From Deltaproteobacteria bacterium (GTDB lineage: Bacteria; Myxococcota; UBA796; SXON01), in assembly GCA_947483545.1 (NCBI GenBank), contig CANKNP010000152.1:1-11689 (forward strand): DNA of 11,689 bases. Reading direction: 5' to 3'. Each line of letters starts with the position of its first letter. Positions within the stretch are counted from its first letter, which is position 1. The notes below the pieces were generated by a model. It did no database searches. It was not told the origin of the DNA and saw only the letters and a program-made list of their open reading frames with translations. Shown piece after piece: positions 1 to 7,646 of this stretch. Position numbers and translations under genes: made by a program.

Positions 1-1
1 C

Positions 2-847
2 GAGCGGCTCCATGCGCTCCGCGAGTCCGCGCCGAGTCGAAATGACTGGCTGTTCATCGACCGCCTCGTCCGCGCCTGCAGCGCGCCCCGTCTCGACTTC
101 CCGTTGTTTCCGACTGGGGCGAGGAGGCTGGAGTGGCTCTTGCGCGGCGGAGACATCGATCAGGGCCAGGTGGTCGAGGTTGTCGTGCGCGAACCTGGGA
201 TGTTGAAGCGGGTTTGGGACGAGGCCAACAGCGCTGCCTTCGGGAGCACGCCGCCAGCGAACGTCCGCGAGGCGGTGATGCGCCTCGGCCACCGTCGGCT
301 GTGGCAGATTGCCATGTCGGCGAGCATGAACGCCAAGCTGTTTCAGGCGCGCGATCACCAGGACCGTGCGAATCACCTGCGAGAGGTCTCGATCGTCGCC
401 GCCGACGCGAGCGCTGTCTTCGACCCGAGCGGCGACGCGTACCTGCCGGCCCTGCTTCACGGGCTTGGCAAGCTGGTTGTGTACCGGTGCGGACCCTCAG
501 GCAAACCCGACGACTCAGCGAGCCCGCAGTTCGTCACGAGCGTGGCCAACCAGGTCTACCCGAGCGTCGGAATGCTGCTCGCAGACGCCTGGAATCTCGG
601 GGCCGGCACGGCCGCCAGCATCGGCTTTGCGCCCACGCCCGAGCGGACTCCGCGGGCGCATCAACTTGCGGCGCTGGCCGCCCGGGCGGCGAGCATCGCG
701 GCGCACGAGTCCTGGGCGTTGAGGCAGGCCCGAACGTTCGACGGGTTCGTTGCCGTCACCTCGCTTGGGTTTTCGAGCCAGGTCGCGGCCCGGGGCCTCG
801 ACGTCGCGGAAACAGCGTGGCGTAATGCGCGCCGCGTTTCGCCCTAG
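2..847 (+). CDS. HDOD-domain signalling protein, 5'-truncated
   Basis: The reading frame is open from the first complete codon at base 2 to the TAG at 845-847, giving 281 visible residues; the real start lies left of the window. An internal TTG at 104 is a possible but unlikely start, because good HDOD sequence already precedes it. The pattern is typical of HDOD domains: a hydrophobic lead-in (LDFPLFPTGARRL), then REPGMLKRVWDEANSAAFG, matching the family's 'DPaL..kll.laNSa.fg', then a VREAVMRLGHRRLWQIA helix and LLHGLGKLVVY, where an HD-phosphohydrolase would have HDxG. The aspartate is replaced by Gly, as expected for the non-catalytic HDOD family. HDOD proteins are cytoplasmic signalling modules, often attached to response-regulator, EAL or GGDEF domains. 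Any N-terminal partner domain here is outside the window. The gene converges on the porin gene with 24 bp between the stops. Confidence 0.8.
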   Translation, partial: ERLHALRESAPSRNDWLFIDRLVRACSAPRLDFPLFPTGARRLEWLLRGGDIDQGQVVEVVVREPGMLKRVWDEANSAAFGSTPPANVREAVMRLGHRRLWQIAMSASMNAKLFQARDHQDRANHLREVSIVAADASAVFDPSGDAYLPALLHGLGKLVVYRCGPSGKPDDSASPQFVTSVANQVYPSVGMLLADAWNLGAGTAASIGFAPTPERTPRAHQLAALAARAASIAAHESWALRQARTFDGFVAVTSLGFSSQVAARGLDVAETAWRNARRVSP

Positions 848-871
848 CCTGGATCGGGGCTACGCGACCCC

Positions 872-1948
872 TCAAAACCGGACGGTCGCGGCGGACATGA
901 GCGTGTCCGTCGCGTTCTGAGTCCCCTCCAGTTCGTCAATGTGCAGGAAGGCGAACTGCAGCTTTACGTCGTTGAACGGACCCGGAGCCGCGAACCAGTA
1001 CAGGTTCAGGCCTGCCGCGAACTCGCGCGTCGATTGCAGGTCACCGGCCACATCGCCGGCGATCTGGTCGTCCGGGTCACTCTGACCGAAACGACCCACC
1101 AGTTGGAGGTGCTCTCTGAGACCTGGAAGCGGCACAAACGCCGACAGGGTGCCGTACCCGCCAAGCCGATGATGCGGGCTGCCGGACGCCGCCTCGGGAC
1201 GGTCACCGTAGAGGAACTCCCCTTGGATCGACAGGAGCGTCCAGGCGAATTGGACTTCGCCACCGAACTGGTTCACCGGTGACGTCTGCCCGGCCTCCGC
1301 CGTGCGGTCGTGCACCCAGGCCCCTCCCAATCCCAGGTACAGGGAGCCATCCGACCCTTCGAATGGCTTGGCCCGTGCGCCGAGCGGCGTGATCACCCCG
1401 CGCACCGCGTAGAGGTAGCGACCCTCGGCGTCCGACGCGTGGTTTGCACCCTTGCCGTTGAGGGCGGCCAACTGCAGACTCCCGAGCGTTCTCCCCCGGA
1501 CGGGCAGTGAAGCGGTGAGCATTACGCCCATGTCGCGGCCGACCATGCCCGCGAGGGCCTGCGGGGCCACCGGGAGCAGCCGCCGTGTGTCGGACGCCAG
1601 AAAAGCCAGCGAGTACGGTATCTTGAACTGCCCGATGTCGAAGCGCAGAAATTGGGCGGGGCGATACAGCGCGTAGGCGTCCTTCAACACCGGTGCAGGC
1701 CATGCTTTCACCTCGATCAACGCGCCCATCTGACCAGCGCCTCCAAGATCGAGTCGGGCCTCTGCCCCCAGGCGCGCGTCGAGCTCGAACCCGCTGTCGA
1801 CGCCGGAGCGCGCGGCGTCGGGGAGAACCGCGGTGAACGAGGGGATCAGGTACCCTGAGGCTCGGGTCGAGAAGGGGTGATCGGCGAGCGATTGGTCCAG
1901 GGCGGCGGCGGAGGCAACGGAGACGTGAAGGAACAACAGAGCCAACAT
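872..1948 (-). CDS. Outer-membrane porin, OprO/OprP (phosphate-selective porin) family
   Basis: This encodes 358 residues from the ATG at 1948. A TTG immediately upstream (1951) is also in frame, but the GGTGA ribosome-binding-like sequence is better spaced from the ATG. The N-terminus is a signal peptide (MLALLFLHVSVASAAALDQ), with cleavage likely after the Ala cluster. The body alternates polar and aromatic/hydrophobic residues as in a beta-barrel and ends in Phe (SAATVRF), the usual Omp C-terminal signal. Around residues 89-125 it has DAYALYRP, LRFDIGQFKIPYSLAFL and SDTRRLLP, then GRDMGVML; this is the conserved core of the porin O/P family. It is shorter than typical OprP proteins (around 400 or more residues). 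The substrate cannot be read from sequence; many homologues are annotated phosphate-selective without evidence. It is divergent from the PilZ gene and has no obvious functional link to the glycosylation genes. Confidence 0.82.
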   Translation of the reverse strand: MLALLFLHVSVASAAALDQSLADHPFSTRASGYLIPSFTAVLPDAARSGVDSGFELDARLGAEARLDLGGAGQMGALIEVKAWPAPVLKDAYALYRPAQFLRFDIGQFKIPYSLAFLASDTRRLLPVAPQALAGMVGRDMGVMLTASLPVRGRTLGSLQLAALNGKGANHASDAEGRYLYAVRGVITPLGARAKPFEGSDGSLYLGLGGAWVHDRTAEAGQTSPVNQFGGEVQFAWTLLSIQGEFLYGDRPEAASGSPHHRLGGYGTLSAFVPLPGLREHLQLVGRFGQSDPDDQIAGDVAGDLQSTREFAAGLNLYWFAAPGPFNDVKLQFAFLHIDELEGTQNATDTLMSAATVRF

Positions 1949-1968
1949 CAAATCACCGGCGACGTGAT

Positions 1969-1986
1969 AGCGTAGTAACCTACGTT
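1969..1986. promoter_or_regulatory. Short inverted repeat in the porin/PilZ divergent gap
   Basis: AGCGTAG and CTACGTT flank the loop TAAC, giving a seven-pair stem with one G-T pair. It sits in the only gap between the divergent porin and PilZ genes, two bases before the PilZ Shine-Dalgarno. It could be an operator half-site pair or a small 5' leader hairpin. The gap is too short for two separate full promoters, so promoter elements probably overlap each other or the neighbouring coding sequence. Short palindromes also arise by chance. Confidence 0.3.
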
Positions 1987-1987
1987 G

Positions 1988-1993
1988 AAGGAG
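1988..1993 (+). promoter_or_regulatory. Shine-Dalgarno AAGGAG for the PilZ gene
   Basis: A strong AAGGAG lies 2 bases before the first ATG (1996) and 5 bases before the second in-frame ATG (1999). The spacing favours 1999 as the functional start. Confidence 0.7.
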
Positions 1994-1998
1994 CCATG

Positions 1999-3840
1999 AT
2001 GCAATCTCGCCCAGGTACGGAGGAGCGCCTTCTGGCAGAGGGGCCGTGTGCCGTGCGGATCGGGCCCATGAACTTCTCGGGACACGTGGTCCTCACGACA
2101 AGGCGGGTCGTCTTCCAGCCGACCCCGTTCAGTCGGCGAATCGGCGTCGAGCCCTGGTCGATCGAGATCGCGTCCATCCGGAGCGCGCATCTGGTGGGCG
2201 CTGAGGGGGCGCTCTCGATTTGCGGCGCTGAGAGGCAGCCAAGCCTCGTGGGGCTTGGCGCCCGGATCGTGCATGAACGCCTGGCGCCGCTCCTCACGGA
2301 CGCTGAGGAGGTCACGTACGCGGCTGGTGAGCGCGTGCTGCTTCATGCCGCAGCCACCGTCGAGCTCAACGACCTGCTGCATGCCGTCGGTGAGGTGACC
2401 GTGACAACCCGCCGGATCCGGTTCCGCCCGAACCAGATGGACCGGATGCTGTGGCCGCGAATCCCGTTTGAGCACCAGAACGACCAGATCACAAGCTTCG
2501 AGCTGTCCGGGATCCGCCCGGGAATCGAGGTTCGCACCGCCACGCACCAGGCCCGGTTCGTTGGCGATGTGCTCCCCGCGCTGTATGCAGCGCTGCAGTA
2601 CAATGCAGAGCTCCGAGCGGGACCGGCCGACGCTGCGAACCACGACGTTGCGGTGTGGCCGGGCGTGCTCCTCCGGGGCCCTGTCACCCACCCGGGCGGT
2701 CTGCTCCACACCTCCACCCGGCTGGCATTCGTCGCAACCGGACTTCTCGATTCGCTGGCCGGGGCGCAGTCTCTGACCGAGGTCTCCCTCCCTGCGATCA
2801 CGAGTCTGGTGCTGCGGGGCCAGCTCGACCGGAGACTCGACGTGCACGCCACCAGCGTGGGAATGACGGTCGCGTGCGACGACCTGGACGAGTGCTTCGA
2901 TCGGCTCGTCACGTGGCTTGCCAACGGCGCACCCGGGCCCGTGTGGCTGGGGGACGGGGCACCAACCGCGGTCCTGGGGGAGATCGAGGATGTGCTCGGT
3001 CCCTGGCGGTCCCAGGTGAGGCTCCCCGCCGTGCCGCGGCGATTCACTCCCGCTGTGTGCCTCACCGGCAGCCTCATCGCCACGCCGGGCTTGCTCGTGG
3101 TGACCGAACATGACCTGATTTGGCTTCCCGGACGAACACCAGGGGCAGGTTCTTCGCCGCTCGTCCTCCCACTCGCCCGTGCGAGGTTCGTCTGGGATGA
3201 TGATCCCGACGAAGTGCGCGTCGACGTGGAGGGTGCGCCACACCGCTGGGTCACCCGGACACAAAGGCAGTTCCGATCTGCGCTGTTCACCGACGTGCAG
3301 CGGGCACGGGGCGGGGTTGTCCTGCCGCCCTCCCCCGACGCCGAGGCCGGAAATCGCAGGGACAGCTTCCGGGTGGAGGTGCTCGATCAACGCCAGCCGC
3401 CCATCTCGATCTTCCTTGACGTCGACGGGATGTTGCGACCTCTCGATCTCCGGATCGCGGACCTGTCGCTCGGGGGATGCGGCCTTCGCCTTGCGCATCC
3501 CGTGGAGGTTGGGTCGCTGATTCGGGTGGAGTTGACCGAGGGCGCTCACATGCACCCTGCGCGTGGGAGGGTCGTGAAGCTGAGGGCCAATCCCCCGGGC
3601 CCAGGGTGGTTCGGCGGAGTGGTCTTCGAAGAGTCATCGCCCGGCTTCGACGACGCGCTGCGGAAGCTGTGGATGGCGTTGCAGCGGGAGCAGCTCCAGC
3701 GGCAAACGGGAGAGCGTCTGACCCAGGGCCACATGCCTCGTGGTAGGTTCGGCGCATGGAAACACTTGACCCGCTGCGCCCCCTGTATGAGTGCCTGGAA
3801 GCGCTCGCCGACGTGTATGAGCAGGCGTGCGCGGCGATAG
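1999..3840 (+). CDS. Multi-domain PilZ protein with tandem GRAM/PH-like units
   Basis: About 613 residues from the ATG at 1999 (one codon after another ATG at 1996). The C-terminal part (about residues 452-565) is a PilZ domain with both c-di-GMP signature motifs: NRRDSFR (RxxxR) and, about 30 residues later, DLSLGGCG ([D/N]xSxxG). A bound-nucleotide role is therefore well supported. The first 440 residues look like four repeats of about 90 residues. Each has a beta-rich segment such as VVLTTRRVVFQP, EVTVTTRRIRFRP, LLHTSTRLAFV or LLVVTEHDLIWLP, then a basic/hydrophobic strand region and a closing helix (for example VLPALYAALQYN, CFDRLVTWL). This resembles GRAM/bacterial PH folds, but the assignment is by eye. 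There is no signal peptide or membrane span, so it is predicted cytoplasmic. The last 26 or so residues overlap the Maf gene and are unusually Arg/Cys-rich, like out-of-frame translation. The adjacent Maf gene suggests a role in motility or surface-glycan control; the actual function is unknown. Confidence 0.8.
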   Translation: MQSRPGTEERLLAEGPCAVRIGPMNFSGHVVLTTRRVVFQPTPFSRRIGVEPWSIEIASIRSAHLVGAEGALSICGAERQPSLVGLGARIVHERLAPLLTDAEEVTYAAGERVLLHAAATVELNDLLHAVGEVTVTTRRIRFRPNQMDRMLWPRIPFEHQNDQITSFELSGIRPGIEVRTATHQARFVGDVLPALYAALQYNAELRAGPADAANHDVAVWPGVLLRGPVTHPGGLLHTSTRLAFVATGLLDSLAGAQSLTEVSLPAITSLVLRGQLDRRLDVHATSVGMTVACDDLDECFDRLVTWLANGAPGPVWLGDGAPTAVLGEIEDVLGPWRSQVRLPAVPRRFTPAVCLTGSLIATPGLLVVTEHDLIWLPGRTPGAGSSPLVLPLARARFVWDDDPDEVRVDVEGAPHRWVTRTQRQFRSALFTDVQRARGGVVLPPSPDAEAGNRRDSFRVEVLDQRQPPISIFLDVDGMLRPLDLRIADLSLGGCGLRLAHPVEVGSLIRVELTEGAHMHPARGRVVKLRANPPGPGWFGGVVFEESSPGFDDALRKLWMALQREQLQRQTGERLTQGHMPRGRFGAWKHLTRCAPCMSAWKRSPTCMSRRARR

Positions 3841-5702
3841 ACGCACGCAACTCGTCCCTGGCGCACGAGCTCATTCGTCGGTCGAAGGTGCTCCACGCCA
3901 CCGTGAGCGACGCCAACGGCGCCCTCCGGTCGGCTCCCCCGACGAACATCCTGCCCGAGAGCCTCGCTCGAACGCGCGTCGCGACGACGCGGGTCCAGGC
4001 CGGAAACCGGGTCGTCCAGGCCTGGATCGACGCGGAGAAGGCCGCGCTGACGAGCGCGGCTGAGGCCGTCCGGCGGCGATTGCCCCCGGATTGGGATTTT
4101 GAGGTCGATGCGCTGCTCCTCGTGGGCGGGGGCGGGGCCGCGCTCGCCCGCCACCTGGTTGACCTCGGCCAACGGCGGCTGTTCGCGTATCTGCCCGCCG
4201 AGGCCGTGGACGACCTCCCGCCGGAAGTCACCACGGTCCGTACCCTCGCTGATCTCACCCGCGGGCTGGCGGACCTCGCGGGCCGTCCACCTCGCCGCAG
4301 CCTTCGCTGGCGACTGGGCGATCCCCTGGTCACTACGGCGATGTATGAGGAAGCGAGCGACTTGTTCGGTAGAGAGGCGGAGCGACTCGCGACCGGCAAG
4401 CACACGCTCAATGCCATGGGGGCGCTCTGGGTGCTCCAGGGTGCGTCGAATCTCGCGGATATCGCCTCCCGCCCGTCGATCGATGCCCTTCGGCAGTCGT
4501 TCCGGGGCAAACCGTGCATCATTGCTTCGCCCGGTCCCTCGCTCGACAAGAACATCCACCTCGTCCCCGCCATCCGGGATCAGGTGCTCCTGATGACCTC
4601 GTCGCACGCGCTGACGGCGCTGTCGCGGGCAGGGATCGTCCCTGACGTGTGCCTGGCCCTGGACGCGCAGGATTTGCGCTATCACTTCGACGACTGCCCC
4701 GTTGAGCGCGTCACGTTGCTCCTCGGCGCGACGGTCCATCCCGACTTGTTTTCGCTTCCCGCCAGGCAGATCCTGACGTTCGGGGGTAACAACGGGTTGG
4801 ATGAGTGGATCTATCGGGGACTCGGCGACAACGCCCTGCTCCCTGCCGGCGGCTCGGTGGCCTGTACCGCGCTCGCCCTGGCTGCCGAGTGGGGCTGCGA
4901 CCCGATCATGCTCATCGGACAAGACCTGGCGTTCTCGGGGGACAAGTACTATTCGAGCTTGAGCGTCGACGGCGACCTGAAGGTGGAGCTCAGCGGGGAT
5001 GGTCAACAGTTCGGCCTGGCAGGCCTCGGCAAGGGCCTGGCCAACATCGTGGAGAAGGCGAACCGGGGGCTCCCGCCGGAGAAGATCGTCGAGGCACCGG
5101 GATATTTTGGTGGCACGGTGAAGACATCTGGCAACTTCGACAGGTTTCGGAGGTGGATCACGTGGTTCGCGCAGGCAAACCAGCACGGACTCACGTTCCT
5201 GAACTGCACGGAGGGGGGAGTGTACATCGATGGGATGGAGCACCTCGCGCTGGCGACCGCCATCGAGCGCCACATCCGGGGACCCGTGCCCATCGAGTCG
5301 GCGTTGGAGCCAGCGATCGCTGCGGTCGACATCCGCGGGCGGAAGAACAAGATGCTCGCACGAATGAAGCACCTGATTCAAGGATTGGACGAATGCAACC
5401 GGCTGGCGAACGACTGTGCGCGAATTGCCCGTCAGGCCGGCCGGAACCCGAGCCGCCTGAAATCGCTGGGCGAAGCTGAACGGCGACTCCTGCTTGCCCT
5501 CAAGCCTGTCGTCTTCCTGTCGCTCCTGCGCCAGGAAGACATCGTCAACGCGATCGAGCGGGCCAGGAAGAGCAAGAGCCTCTCGCAGAGCATCGCGTCG
5601 TCCCTCGAGCTCTACGAGGTCGTTCGCTCGGCATGCACGCTCTTGCGGCCGCTGCTCGCCCGAGGGGTCTCCCGGCTTGAGGTGGAGGTGGCAGGTGACT
5701 GA
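3756..5702 (+). CDS. Maf/MptE-like (DUF115) flagellin nonulosonate transferase
   Basis: This encodes 648 residues, within the usual size of motility accessory factor (Maf) proteins. The central MptE-like/DUF115 domain (about residues 250-500) is clear: CIIASPGPSLDKN (256-266 region), SSHALTALSRAGIVPDVCLALD, GGSVACTALALAAEWG (365-380), IGQDLAFSGDKYYS (387-400) and NCTEGGVYIDGMEH (483-496), with helical flanking regions. Maf proteins transfer activated pseudaminic, legionaminic or sialic-type sugars to flagellin Ser/Thr in the cytoplasm. The start is constrained: an in-frame TAG at 3744-3746 leaves the ATG at 3756 as the first usable codon, preceded by a weak GGTAGG. The gene overlaps the PilZ gene by 85 bp, implying cotranscription. 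It converges with the nonulosonate operon, leaving 18 bp between the stops and no visible terminator. No flagellin is present here, so the acceptor is inferred from the family. Confidence 0.88.
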   Translation: METLDPLRPLYECLEALADVYEQACAAIDARNSSLAHELIRRSKVLHATVSDANGALRSAPPTNILPESLARTRVATTRVQAGNRVVQAWIDAEKAALTSAAEAVRRRLPPDWDFEVDALLLVGGGGAALARHLVDLGQRRLFAYLPAEAVDDLPPEVTTVRTLADLTRGLADLAGRPPRRSLRWRLGDPLVTTAMYEEASDLFGREAERLATGKHTLNAMGALWVLQGASNLADIASRPSIDALRQSFRGKPCIIASPGPSLDKNIHLVPAIRDQVLLMTSSHALTALSRAGIVPDVCLALDAQDLRYHFDDCPVERVTLLLGATVHPDLFSLPARQILTFGGNNGLDEWIYRGLGDNALLPAGGSVACTALALAAEWGCDPIMLIGQDLAFSGDKYYSSLSVDGDLKVELSGDGQQFGLAGLGKGLANIVEKANRGLPPEKIVEAPGYFGGTVKTSGNFDRFRRWITWFAQANQHGLTFLNCTEGGVYIDGMEHLALATAIERHIRGPVPIESALEPAIAAVDIRGRKNKMLARMKHLIQGLDECNRLANDCARIARQAGRNPSRLKSLGEAERRLLLALKPVVFLSLLRQEDIVNAIERARKSKSLSQSIASSLELYEVVRSACTLLRPLLARGVSRLEVEVAGD

Positions 5703-5720
5703 ACTCCAGATCGCGGGCAA

Positions 5721-7646
5721 TCACCTCGCTACATCGATGCGATCCTGCGGGGCGCGAACGAGCGTGAGCTCCGCGAGGGAGCGGCGGAACGGCAGGTCGG
5801 CGAGATCGCCCCCCTGCGCCTCGACGAGCGCCCAGACAAACACTTCGAGTCCTGCCGCGATTCCGAGAGTAGACGCACCACCGAAACGCGTGTTGCACTC
5901 CACGATGTGCGCCGCACCCGAACCATCGAGGATGACCTGAAAGACGCTGGGCCCGTACAGCCTGAACTCGGTGGCGATGCCAGAGGCGAGCGACTCCAGC
6001 AGGGGAGATCGCTCGGTCGTCGTTATCTGCGATTCCCCATGGACAACCAGGTCGCGTCGCCGGGCGACGGCACCATGAACGACCCCCTGCTGGGTCGTAT
6101 AGACGTCGACACTGTACTCCACCCCTAGGATGAGCGGCTGAAAGATGGGCGAGCTGAGTCGCTGGCCGTGCGCCTCGGCTTGGGCTCGTGTCAGTCCCAG
6201 GCCGATCGTCCGTGCACCTGCCCCCTCCCGCTCCTTCACCACCACACGCTCCGCATCGAGCCCGTCCAAATGATCGAAGGTCGGGATCACCGGGTAGCCG
6301 CGCTTTGCGAGCTCCTGGTAGAAACGCAACTTGTCCAGGCAGATCTGCACCGCCTCCGGACCGGGCACGAGCGCGAGGATGTGTCTGTCGAGCAACGCCC
6401 GGCGATGCTTGGCGAAGAATGGAAGTTCACCGTCGCGTGTCGGCACGATGAGGCCGAGCTGATTGCTGGTGCAGTAGTCGATGAGCTCCTCGATCGACAA
6501 GGACCGAAGCTGAGGCATGTGCCAGAAGCAATCCGAAAAATGACGTGCAAGGGCACGGCCATCGGCGTCGGCAGAATGCAGCATCCCCTTGGAGCCGAGG
6601 TATGCGAGCGCACGTTTGACCTCTCGCAAGAGCGGGATCTTGCGGGAGGCGCTGGAGACGAGCACGCCGGCAGCGGCGTGCTGCTCAGGTTGAAGACTCG
6701 CGCTCGCAAGACGGGCACGCTCGTGCCCGACCAGTCTGGCCACGCCCTCCTCAAGCGTCGTCGGCGGAGCCCACCCGGTCGCAGCGATGAAGTGGCTCAT
6801 TTCGGCCGCAGACGCCTCAAACGGGATCTCGGTCGTGCCGATGCGCACCTGCATCTCCGGAAAGTGGACCCGCAGCACATCGACCAGCTCCGCGACCCGC
6901 CTCGCGCGGCCCGAGCCGAGGTTGTACACTCCCGTCGCCCCGGTACCCGCCAGACGCAAGAGCCCCTCCGCGACGTCATCCGCGAAGATGTAGTCAAAGA
7001 GCCCTTCTGGGCGGTAGAGTTCAATGGGCTCTCCCTGGAGCAGGGAACGAATCCAGCGCGAAATCACGTCGCGAGAATTGCGTCCGTAGACCCGGAAGAT
7101 CCGTGCCGACGTGGCGGTGAAGTGCGTTCGCTCGCCCTGAAAGTCACGAAGAAATCGCAGCTCCATCTCGTGCAGGAGCTTCGCCGCCCCACAGATGTTC
7201 CTCGGACGAACAGAGTCCGTCTCGCGAAGCGGCCGAACCGAGTCGGGCGGCGACGGAAAGCTGTAGAGAGCGGGGTCGTAGATGAAGTAGCTTGACGCAA
7301 AAACGACCCGCTTGAGCGAGGAAGAGCCCTTGAGCAAGGTCATCAGGTGATTGCTCAGCTGAACGTTGTGGCGATTGTTCTCGCCCCAGAAATCATGGGA
7401 TTCCGTCGAACGTTCAAAGGTCGCGGCGAGGTGGAAGAAGATCTCAGGCGCAAAACCGTCCAACTCGCGCCGGGTGATCTCGTTCAGGTCTCCCTGTCGA
7501 TAGGTAACGGCCCGAGGCAGCCCCACGGGACGGGGTTTCAGGTCGCCGACGTAGACCTGGGCGCCCTGCGCGGCAAGGAGCGCGACAAGTGCGCTGCCGA
7601 TGACGCCAGCACCACCGCTCACAAAGACACGCCGCTGCTCAAACAT
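5721..7646 (-). CDS. Fusion: SDR nucleotide-sugar epimerase/dehydratase-like domain + ATP-grasp ligase
   Basis: 641 residues holding two enzymes. Residues 1-310 are an extended SDR: GGAGVIG (11-17, NAD(P) binding), GDL, FHLAA, VVFASSYFIY (114-123) and the conserved Lys in ICGAAKLLHE. The position normally held by the catalytic Tyr of YxxxK is Cys152 (TGT at 7191-7193). FDYIFADDVAEGLL and GVYNLGSG follow, as in sugar epimerases. Residues 325-641 are an ATP-grasp protein of the CarB/PylC-like type: GVLVSSASRKIPLLREVKRA, LGLIVPTRDGELPFF, CLDKLRFYQELAKRGYPVIP, VVVKEREGAGARTIGL, FQPLILGVEYSVDVY and HIVECNTRFGGAST (Glu583 and Asn585 as metal ligands). Such ligases join a carboxylate to an amine. 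In this operon it could acylate an amino sugar, but the substrate is unknown. The start has a good Shine-Dalgarno (AAGGGG, 7 bases away) and overlaps the HAD gene by 8 bp, so translation is likely coupled. It is the last gene of the operon. Confidence 0.85.
   Translation of the reverse strand: MFEQRRVFVSGGAGVIGSALVALLAAQGAQVYVGDLKPRPVGLPRAVTYRQGDLNEITRRELDGFAPEIFFHLAATFERSTESHDFWGENNRHNVQLSNHLMTLLKGSSSLKRVVFASSYFIYDPALYSFPSPPDSVRPLRETDSVRPRNICGAAKLLHEMELRFLRDFQGERTHFTATSARIFRVYGRNSRDVISRWIRSLLQGEPIELYRPEGLFDYIFADDVAEGLLRLAGTGATGVYNLGSGRARRVAELVDVLRVHFPEMQVRIGTTEIPFEASAAEMSHFIAATGWAPPTTLEEGVARLVGHERARLASASLQPEQHAAAGVLVSSASRKIPLLREVKRALAYLGSKGMLHSADADGRALARHFSDCFWHMPQLRSLSIEELIDYCTSNQLGLIVPTRDGELPFFAKHRRALLDRHILALVPGPEAVQICLDKLRFYQELAKRGYPVIPTFDHLDGLDAERVVVKEREGAGARTIGLGLTRAQAEAHGQRLSSPIFQPLILGVEYSVDVYTTQQGVVHGAVARRRDLVVHGESQITTTERSPLLESLASGIATEFRLYGPSVFQVILDGSGAAHIVECNTRFGGASTLGIAAGLEVFVWALVEAQGGDLADLPFRRSLAELTLVRAPQDRIDVAR

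Noticed and set aside
1948..3555. 535-residue minus-strand open frame antisense to the PilZ gene
   Set aside because: No family motifs; His/Pro/Arg-rich shadow of a gene with intact PilZ motifs.
3287..4573. 428-residue minus-strand open frame across the PilZ-Maf junction
   Set aside because: Ser/Arg/Ala-rich shadow translation spanning two real genes.
3546..5720. 724-residue open frame on the minus strand antisense to Maf and the end of PilZ
   Set aside because: Composition is Arg/Glu/Pro-rich with no recognisable domain, and the opposite strand encodes a clear Maf protein; long antisense frames are common in GC-rich DNA.
5703..5720. Bidirectional terminator between convergent Maf and fusion genes
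   Set aside because: Only 18 bases separate the stops, with no hairpin or T-run.
6168..7295. 375-residue plus-strand open frame antisense to the fusion gene
   Set aside because: Arg/His-rich shadow with no motifs; the minus strand encodes clear SDR and ATP-grasp domains.
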